DNA of 28,673 nucleotides from JAVKFF01 sp040226215 (GTDB lineage Bacteria; Pseudomonadota; Alphaproteobacteria; DSM-16000; Inquilinaceae), in contig JAVKFF010000077.1 in the NCBI GenBank assembly GCA_040226215.1, positions 1 through 28,673 of the forward strand, in the 5' to 3' direction. Shown here piece after piece: positions 23,193 to 28,673 of the stretch. Below the pieces are notes generated by a model. That model was not told the DNA's origin. It saw only the letters and a list, made by a program, of their open reading frames with translations, and searched no databases. The position numbers and the translations under genes were made by a program. Each line of letters opens with the position of its first letter. The stretch's first letter is position 1.

Positions 23193-25075
23193 TGGCGCGC
23201 ACCCGACAGTCACCGGCCATGACATCGGTGGCGCCACCGATCGCCGACCACCCCGGCAATGTCCGCGACACCCTGCGCTTCCTGACCTGCGGCAGCGTCG
23301 ACGACGGCAAGAGCACGCTGCTCGGCCGCCTGCTGAGCGATGCCGATCTCCTGACCGACGACCAGCGCCAACGGCTCGCAGCATCCGGGGCCGGCGATGA
23401 CGGCACGGACTATGCCGCCGTTCTCGACGGATTGATCGCCGAGCGCGAGCAAAAGATCACCATCGATGTGGGCTGGCGCTACTTCTCGACGCAGGAGCGC
23501 GCCTTCGTCGTCGCCGACGCGCCCGGCCACGAGCAGTACACCGCCAACATGGCGAGCGGCGCCTCGAACGCCGAACTGGCGCTGCTTCTGGTCGACGCGC
23601 GCAAGGGGATCCTCACCCAGACCCGACGACACGCGCGCATCGCGGCCCTGTTCGGTATCCGGGCAGCGGTGCTGGCAGTCAACAAGATGGATCTGGTCGG
23701 CTGGTCGCGCGACCGATTCGAGGAGATCGCCGCCGCGTTCGCCATCCTCGCCGCCGAACTCGGCATCACCCAACTGGTGGCCGTTCCGCTCTGCGCCCGC
23801 TCCGGCGACAACGTTGTCAGACGGTCGACGGCGATGGGCTGGTATGCGGGTCCGACCCTGATCGAGCACCTGGAGAGCGTCGCGATCGAGCGGGACCCGG
23901 CGCACCGCCCGCTGCGTCTGCCGGTGCAATGGGTGAACCGGCCCGGTCCCGACTTTCGCGGCTATTGCGGATCCATCGCCAGCGGCGCGCTGTCGCCGGG
24001 CCTGCAGGTGCGGGTCGTGCCGGGCGGACAGGAGGCCCGCATCCGGCGCATCGTCACCCCGGCGGGCGATGCGTCCATGGCCATCGCCGGCCAGGCGGTT
24101 ACCGTTACACTCGACAGGGAACTCGACATCTCCCGTGGCGACGTGATCGCCGGCGCCGGGGACGCGCCGGACGCCGCCGATCACTTCGCCGCCCACCTGC
24201 TGTGGACCGGCGGAACAGAGGAGTTGCTGCCCGGCCGGTCCTACCGGATGCTGCTCGGCTCCTGCGAAGTGCCGGCGGTGATCACTGCGCTGAAGTACCG
24301 TGTCGACGTGAACACCGGAGGCCAGGAGGCCTGCCACACGCTGCGCCTCAACGACATCGGCGTGTGCGACATCGCGCTGGATCGCCCCGTGCCCTTCGAA
24401 TCCTATCGCCACAACCGCGATCTCGGCGGCTTCATCCTGGTCGACCGGCAGACAGCGGCGACGGTCGGCGCGGGCACGATCGACTTCGCCCTGCGACGCT
24501 CGGGCAACCGGTTCTGGCAGCACCTCGACGTCGACCGGGACAGCCGGGCCAGAGCGCTCGGCCAGCGCCCGCGGGTGGTCTGGTTCACCGGCCTTTCCGG
24601 CTCGGGCAAGTCGACCATCGCCAACCTGGTTGAGAAGAAGCTGCACGCCGCCGGCCGCCACACCTATCTGATCGACGGCGACAATCTGCGACACGGGCTC
24701 AACCGCGATCTCGGATTCACCGACGCCGACCGGGTCGAGAACATCCGCCGCTCGGCGGAGGTGGCGCGGCTGATGGCGGATGCCGGCCTGATCGTCCTGG
24801 TCGGGCTGATCTCGCCCTTCCGAGCCGAGCGGGAGATGGCGCGATCCCTGCTGCCGGAAGGTGATTTCATCGAGGTCTTCGTCGACACGCCGCTGGCAAT
24901 CTGCGAACGCCGCGACCCGAAGGGCCTTTACGCCAAGGCCCGCGCCGGAAATCTGCGCAACTTCACCGGGATCGACTCGCCCTACGAGCCGCCACCGGCA
25001 CCGGATCTGCGCCTCGACGGCACGCACGCCTCGCCCGAGCATCTCGCCGATCAGGTGATCGCGCTGCTGGACTGA
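23192..25075 (+). CDS. cysNC: Bifunctional sulfate adenylyltransferase subunit 1/APS kinase (CysNC/NodQ)
   Basis: A 627-residue fusion. Residues about 25-445 are CysN: G1 loop GSVDDGKS (34-41), DAPGHEQY as G3, NKMD as G4, then the two beta-barrel domains. Residues about 453-627 are CysC: P-loop GLSGSGKS (467-474), DGDNLRHGLN, and LISPFRAERE with the serine normally phosphorylated. With CysD it makes PAPS in two steps. The fusion resembles rhizobial NodQ, which supplies PAPS for sulfating surface molecules. No cysH, cysI or cysJ reductase gene is nearby. An alternative ATG is at 23219. Confidence 0.96.
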   Translation: MARTRQSPAMTSVAPPIADHPGNVRDTLRFLTCGSVDDGKSTLLGRLLSDADLLTDDQRQRLAASGAGDDGTDYAAVLDGLIAEREQKITIDVGWRYFSTQERAFVVADAPGHEQYTANMASGASNAELALLLVDARKGILTQTRRHARIAALFGIRAAVLAVNKMDLVGWSRDRFEEIAAAFAILAAELGITQLVAVPLCARSGDNVVRRSTAMGWYAGPTLIEHLESVAIERDPAHRPLRLPVQWVNRPGPDFRGYCGSIASGALSPGLQVRVVPGGQEARIRRIVTPAGDASMAIAGQAVTVTLDRELDISRGDVIAGAGDAPDAADHFAAHLLWTGGTEELLPGRSYRMLLGSCEVPAVITALKYRVDVNTGGQEACHTLRLNDIGVCDIALDRPVPFESYRHNRDLGGFILVDRQTAATVGAGTIDFALRRSGNRFWQHLDVDRDSRARALGQRPRVVWFTGLSGSGKSTIANLVEKKLHAAGRHTYLIDGDNLRHGLNRDLGFTDADRVENIRRSAEVARLMADAGLIVLVGLISPFRAEREMARSLLPEGDFIEVFVDTPLAICERRDPKGLYAKARAGNLRNFTGIDSPYEPPPAPDLRLDGTHASPEHLADQVIALLD

Positions 25076-25103
25076 GGCGACGGGTGCGGCCGGGCAACCG
25101 GCA

Positions 25104-26018
25104 TCAGGTCGGCCGGCTTCGCCGCGCCGCGATGGCGTCCGCGATCGACCGCCGCAACGGGATCGGCGGCCGTGCCAGGAGCTTCAGACAGGCTGCCGCA
25201 TCGCCGATCGAGAAGTCGGGCTCGGTCTCGGGACAGCTCACCCGCACATCCGCCGGACGGCCAAGCAGGTCGGCGACGATCTCCACCACCGCGCGCACCG
25301 ACGTGCCGCGGCCTGAGCAGACATTGACGACGGTGCCCTTCGGTGCCTCCGCTGCATCCGCCAAGGCGATCAGGCAGCGTCCGACATCCCGGATGTCGAC
25401 GAAATCCCGGTGGGAAGCCTGGTTGCGCAGGGTCAGTCGCAGTGGCGTGCCCCGCGGGGCAGACAGGTCGATCTGGTCGAGGATGTCGACCAGAAGCCCG
25501 GAGCGCTGCCCCGGGCCGGTGGCGTTGAAGATGCGTGCGGCAACCGCCTGCATTCCCTCGGCGTCGGCGACCTGGCCGAGGCGCGCCTCGCAGGCCAGCT
25601 TGGCGCGCCCATAGGCGCCCTGCGCGCTGGTCGGGGAGGACGCGTTCAGCCGCACGGCGCGCGGACGCGTGCCATAGACGGCGGCGGAACTGGCGAAAAC
25701 GATACGCGGCCGCTGCCCGGTCGACTGGCAGGCGGCGAGCAGCTCCTCGAGCGCCGCGACATGGCCGTCGATGCGCGGTGCGTCGAACGCCACCGCGGAA
25801 CCGGCGAGGTGGATCACCGCTGCCGGCCTGACGGCCTCGAGAAGCGCGGCGAGGTTCGACAGGTCCCAGTGGAACGGCGTGATCGTCCGCTCGGCGCCCC
25901 GGCAAGCCCCCCGCAGGGCGCGCTGCCGGCCAACGCCCACCCAGGCACGCCCGCTGGCGGCGAGCCGGGCGAGGACCCCCGTGCCGATGAACCCGGTCGC
26001 ACCGGTGACCAGGATCAT
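25104..26018 (-). CDS. NAD-dependent epimerase/dehydratase family protein
   Basis: A 304-residue extended SDR of the kind that alters nucleotide sugars. GATGFIG (6-12) binds NAD(P), SS at 110-111 supplies the catalytic serine, and YGRAK (Y136, K140) is the active-site pair. NATGPGQR and HRDFVDIRDVGRC are the usual substrate-domain motifs of epimerases, dehydratases and 4-reductases. It is convergent with cysNC (28 bp apart) and is the last gene of the ACP/ligase operon, 187 bp from the ACP gene. Whether it is an epimerase or a reductase cannot be decided from sequence. Confidence 0.87.
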   Translation of the reverse strand: MILVTGATGFIGTGVLARLAASGRAWVGVGRQRALRGACRGAERTITPFHWDLSNLAALLEAVRPAAVIHLAGSAVAFDAPRIDGHVAALEELLAACQSTGQRPRIVFASSAAVYGTRPRAVRLNASSPTSAQGAYGRAKLACEARLGQVADAEGMQAVAARIFNATGPGQRSGLLVDILDQIDLSAPRGTPLRLTLRNQASHRDFVDIRDVGRCLIALADAAEAPKGTVVNVCSGRGTSVRAVVEIVADLLGRPADVRVSCPETEPDFSIGDAAACLKLLARPPIPLRRSIADAIAARRSRPT

Positions 26019-26116
26019 CGCGCCGACATCCCGCAGCTGGACACCCTGAAGGCATGCTGGCGTGCTGGCGTCCGCCTTCGGCTGGCACAAGCCATCGCTG
26101 CACTCCCGGCCATCAT

Positions 26117-26138
26117 GGCACGCCCGGCCTGGCGTGCC
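26117..26138 (-). terminator. Small GC hairpin between ACP and epimerase genes
   Basis: GGCACGCC (26117-26124) and GGCGTGCC (26131-26138) are perfect reverse complements around a 6-nt loop, in the 187-bp gap. There is no T-run, so termination strength is doubtful. Confidence 0.35.
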
Positions 26139-26205
26139 GGGCACGACAGGAACCCTACCGCGCCTGTGCCCCGACGCGGAAAGCGAACGGCATCGCCGGT
26201 GGCCT

Positions 26206-26427
26206 TCACCGGGCGGCGGCGAGAATCGCCACGATATCCGCCAGCCCGCCGATAGCGGCGATCTCGTCGGTCGAGAGCTGTCGGTCGAGGCGCTCTTCCA
26301 GCGCCAGCATGACGCGGGCATGCGCGAGGCTGTCCCAGCCGGGCGTGTTGCCGATTGCGGCGTCCTCGGGCAGATCCTCGACCCGGCAGTTGAGTGCCTC
26401 GGCGAGCAGGTGGCGGGCCTCCGTCAT
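26206..26427 (-). CDS. Acyl carrier protein
   Basis: A 73-residue acidic carrier, about normal ACP length. The 4'-phosphopantetheine site is S33 in GWDSLAHARVMLALEE, and LSTDEIAAIGGLADIV forms the last helices. It is not the housekeeping AcpP, which has a DSLD-type motif and sits in the fab cluster. Its start overlaps the stop of the ligase gene by 1 nt (TGATG), so the ligase very likely loads it. It would carry an acyl or aminoacyl group for transfer to another molecule, perhaps a sugar. Confidence 0.9.
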   Translation of the reverse strand: MTEARHLLAEALNCRVEDLPEDAAIGNTPGWDSLAHARVMLALEERLDRQLSTDEIAAIGGLADIVAILAAAR

Positions 26428-27872
26428 CAAGGCGTCCGGCGCTCCGTGCTGCCGCCCCGCGCCTCTGGGGACCGGCAGAAATCCCGCACCGCCGCACGGT
26501 TCACCTTGCCCCGGTCGCTGCGCGGTATCGCCGTGAGGAAATACCAGCGCACCGGGATGCACTCCCGGCGGATGCGCTCGGCCATCCAGGCAGAGAGCAT
26601 CGGCCCGTCGACCTGGCCGGCGACCCCCGCCGCCGGCACCACCGCCACGGCCACGCGCTCCCCGCTGGCCGGGTCCGGCTCGGCGAAGCAGCAGCATTCC
26701 GCCACCGCCTCGTGCCGTCCGAGAAGCAGATCGACTTCCTCCGGGTGGACCTTGATGCCGGCGACATTGATCTCGTCCTTCAGCCGCCCGGTGATGGTCA
26801 GTCGACCGGCAGCGTCGAGGCGGCCGATATCGCCCGTCCGGAACCAGCCATTCAGGAGCGATTTCGCGGTCAGGTCGGGGCGCCGGAAATACCCGCTCAT
26901 CAGAGCCGGGCTGGCGACCAGCACCTCGCCCTCGCCGTCCGCCAGAAGCGGCGTGCCGTCCGGCTCGGCCACCGCCCATTGCCCGCCCCACATCCGGCCG
27001 ACATAGCCGTCGGTCGCACCGCGCGCGTCCAGCCGGCCGCCACCGATCCAGTTCGCCGCCTCAGTAATGCCGTAGACGTTGAAGACGGCGTCGAGGCCGG
27101 CCCAGGCGACGATCTGCCGCCAGTGATGCGTCGAGAGGGGTGCGGATCCGACATGGACCCGCCGGAGCGTCGGCCGTTCCGGTGGCGCGGACAGGCGTGT
27201 CGCCAGGGTCCAGAAGCTCGGCACCGAGCTCATGAAGCGGATCCGGTGGTCGGTGAGAAGCATGCCCAGCCGCCCGATCTCCGCCAGTTCGGGAGCCGCG
27301 AACAGGTACAGCGTGCCGCCGGTCAGCAGTGGCGTAAGACAGTTGCCGATCAGGCCGTGACCGAAATGCACCGGCAGCACGTTCAACGTCGAGGCGAGCG
27401 CGTCCGCGCCGATCTCGGCGGCATTCAGCGCCACCCGGGCGAGCAGCGCCCGATAGCTCAGCACGACCGTTTTCGGCTCGCCGGTGGTGCCCGAGGTGAA
27501 CAGCAGCAGCGCCGGGCGGTCGATGCCGGAATCCGCGTCCGCCGCCGCCGAAACCTTCCCGGCGACCGGCGCCGGACCGTCCTCGTCGAGCAGCAGCCCG
27601 GCGCCGACAAAGCCCGTCAGGCGCTCGATCTCCATAGCCGTCAGGCTCGGCGACAGGCAGGCGACGGCGGAACGCCGCCGCCAGGCGGCGAACAGGTCGA
27701 CGAAGAAGGACAGGCTGCCGCGTCCGCGTATCGCGACCGTGTGGCCCGGGGCCAGCCCCGCCTTTTCGAGCTGCCCGCAGCGCTCCTCGACCGCTCGGTC
27801 GAAGGCTGGCGCGTCGAGTCGCCGGCCCGTGCGCGGATCGTGGATCGCCGAGGCGTGGTGGAGGCGCAGCAT
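26427..27872 (-). CDS. AMP-forming ligase, probably loading the adjacent ACP
   Basis: A 481-residue ANL-superfamily enzyme, short for the family, with a reduced N-terminal region. The P-loop TSGTTGEPK is at 126-134, YGITEA at 267-272, TGDIG at 346-350, hinge GRLKDEINVAGIKVHPEEVD at 362-381, and catalytic K456 in RSDRGKVNRAA. Its length and direct coupling to an ACP gene recall stand-alone adenylation enzymes such as DltA, which load a carrier protein instead of CoA. The acid it activates is unknown. It lies 60 bp downstream of the AhpD-like gene on the same strand. Confidence 0.88.
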   Translation of the reverse strand: MLRLHHASAIHDPRTGRRLDAPAFDRAVEERCGQLEKAGLAPGHTVAIRGRGSLSFFVDLFAAWRRRSAVACLSPSLTAMEIERLTGFVGAGLLLDEDGPAPVAGKVSAAADADSGIDRPALLLFTSGTTGEPKTVVLSYRALLARVALNAAEIGADALASTLNVLPVHFGHGLIGNCLTPLLTGGTLYLFAAPELAEIGRLGMLLTDHRIRFMSSVPSFWTLATRLSAPPERPTLRRVHVGSAPLSTHHWRQIVAWAGLDAVFNVYGITEAANWIGGGRLDARGATDGYVGRMWGGQWAVAEPDGTPLLADGEGEVLVASPALMSGYFRRPDLTAKSLLNGWFRTGDIGRLDAAGRLTITGRLKDEINVAGIKVHPEEVDLLLGRHEAVAECCCFAEPDPASGERVAVAVVPAAGVAGQVDGPMLSAWMAERIRRECIPVRWYFLTAIPRSDRGKVNRAAVRDFCRSPEARGGSTERRTP

Positions 27873-27932
27873 GACGGGATCAGGTCGCCCACACGGTTGA
27901 CGGCATCGGATACGACGGGCCGGGCGATTGCA

Positions 27933-28508
27933 TCACGCGGCCCCTCCCGATCCGCCTGCTTCACGCGCCAGACTTTCGACCATCGGCGTAAAGCCGTGGC
28001 GCAGGCGCAGATGGGCCAGGCGTTGGCTCGTCGCGGCATCGGGCGGTACGAGACCGGAAGCGATCGCCAGCCGGTCGACGAAGGCGGCACGGCAGACCAC
28101 CAGGACGACCTGGTGCAGGGTCTCCTCGGTCCAGCCTTGATCGAGCACCGCCTTTGTGTCGGCACGGCTCACCGAAGCCGGGTCGGCGGCGAGTTTGCGC
28201 GCCAGGCGGAAGATCGGCCGCAGACGCTCCCCGACCTCCCGCTCGTCATCGTCGGCGACCAGCCTCGCCACCCGCGCCGGCGCGCCGCCGGCAAGCTCGA
28301 GCGCAGCCTCCCCGGCGGCGGCCGTATAGGCCGCCCCGTTCAGCCGCGAGACGAACAGGGACAGCATCTCCCGCTCGACCGGCGACAGTTCCGAGCGCCG
28401 GCGCAGGGCGAGATCGCTGAAGCGCAGCCAGTGCTGGTAGAGCGCCGGGTCCAGTCTGAACACATCGTAGAGGCCGGCATCCTCGGACAGCGATGGCAGG
28501 TTCGGCAT
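27933..28508 (-). CDS. AhpD/carboxymuconolactone decarboxylase-like protein lacking redox cysteines
   Basis: A 191-residue helical protein, similar in length and layout to peroxidase-related AhpD-like proteins. ELSPVEREMLSLFVSRLNG (40-58) corresponds to the helix before the active site, and the second-half VLDQGWTEETLHQVVLVV matches the family repeat. Where relatives have N-G-C-x-Y-C-x3-H, this protein has NGAAYTAAAG: A59, T62 and G66 replace both cysteines and the histidine. It therefore should lack thiol peroxidase activity. It is the first gene of the operon with the ligase, ACP and epimerase; a binding, structural or non-redox catalytic role is possible. Confidence 0.78.
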   Translation of the reverse strand: MPNLPSLSEDAGLYDVFRLDPALYQHWLRFSDLALRRRSELSPVEREMLSLFVSRLNGAAYTAAAGEAALELAGGAPARVARLVADDDEREVGERLRPIFRLARKLAADPASVSRADTKAVLDQGWTEETLHQVVLVVCRAAFVDRLAIASGLVPPDAATSQRLAHLRLRHGFTPMVESLAREAGGSGGAA

Positions 28509-28643
28509 GACGCTCCGCCGCCCGATCCGGGCGCATTCTCGATCGAAGATGGGGACAATGCCCCGATCAACTGATATTCCGAAAACCTAGGCGGCGACTC
28601 GATTTTCGCCGGCACCGTCATCTTCTAGGAAGTGCGAGAGAGC

Positions 28644-28673
28644 ATGGTCAAGGTGGAGACCACCAACGACACA
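28644..28673 (+). CDS. Start of an unidentified gene cut by the window end
   Basis: An ATG followed by ten open codons (MVKVETTNDT), preceded by a purine-rich GCGAGAGAG stretch, begins divergently from the AhpD-like gene. It is too short to identify. Confidence 0.4.
   Translation, partial: MVKVETTNDT

Noticed and set aside
23210..25042. A 610-residue open frame on the minus strand
   Set aside because: It is antisense to cysNC, which matches its family along its full length.
22290..25075. Reading cysD-cysNC as ordinary assimilatory sulfur genes
   Set aside because: No cysH, cysI, cysJ or cysG is near, the APS kinase is fused, and a sulfotransferase diverges from the pair. A sulfation role fits better, though a double role cannot be excluded.
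26394..28574. A 726-residue open frame on the plus strand
   Set aside because: It is antisense to the ligase and AhpD-like genes, both of which have recognisable motifs.
1..28673. Mobile element, prophage, CRISPR or toxin-antitoxin content
   Set aside because: I saw no transposase or integrase motifs, no terminal repeats, no spaced direct-repeat array, and no tRNA-linked attachment site.

Overview
The window is GC-rich DNA (about two-thirds G+C) from a proteobacterium. The three kinds of solute-binding-protein transporter (ABC, tripartite tricarboxylate, TRAP), the HSD17B4-like dehydrogenase and the CysD/CysNC arrangement fit a free-living, heterotrophic alphaproteobacterium. No rRNA, tRNA, CRISPR array, insertion sequence or phage gene was seen, and the taxonomic guess is an inference from gene content only.

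Left part (1-9.2 kb), uptake and catabolism units. An M20 amidohydrolase-like gene and an NMT1/THI5-like ABC binding protein lie together on the minus strand, behind a LysR regulator. A GntR/FadR-type regulator then diverges from a plus-strand operon: an FAH-family hydrolase followed by a complete tripartite tricarboxylate transporter (tctC-tctB-tctA).

Middle (9.6-17.5 kb). A LysE-family exporter is followed by a seven-gene minus-strand operon. In transcription order it encodes a MarR regulator, acyl-CoA synthetase, enoyl-CoA hydratase, 3-hydroxyacyl-CoA-type SDR, and TRAP transporter DctP, DctQ, DctM. Several junctions overlap by 4 nt. The gene set suggests import, CoA activation and beta-oxidation-like breakdown of an organic acid.

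Right part (17.6-28.7 kb), cell-surface glycan region. It holds a GT2 glycosyltransferase, a GT4 glycosyltransferase overlapping a GT2-like protein, a NodH/Stf0-like sulfotransferase, and the PAPS-making pair cysD-cysNC. A minus-strand operon follows, with a cysteine-less AhpD/CMD-like protein, an AMP-forming ligase, an acyl carrier protein and an NAD-dependent epimerase. I read this as a sulfated and possibly acylated surface polysaccharide or glycolipid locus.

Most notable observations: (i) all three transporter binding-protein genes, from three unrelated families, are followed within about 31 nt by a strong GC hairpin; (ii) the M20 protein has lost three of five expected metal ligands; (iii) the AhpD-like protein has lost its CxxC and His; (iv) there is a self-contained sulfation module next to an ACP/ligase module; (v) several clear palindromic operators and a four-tract G-rich leader sit in the regulatory gaps.
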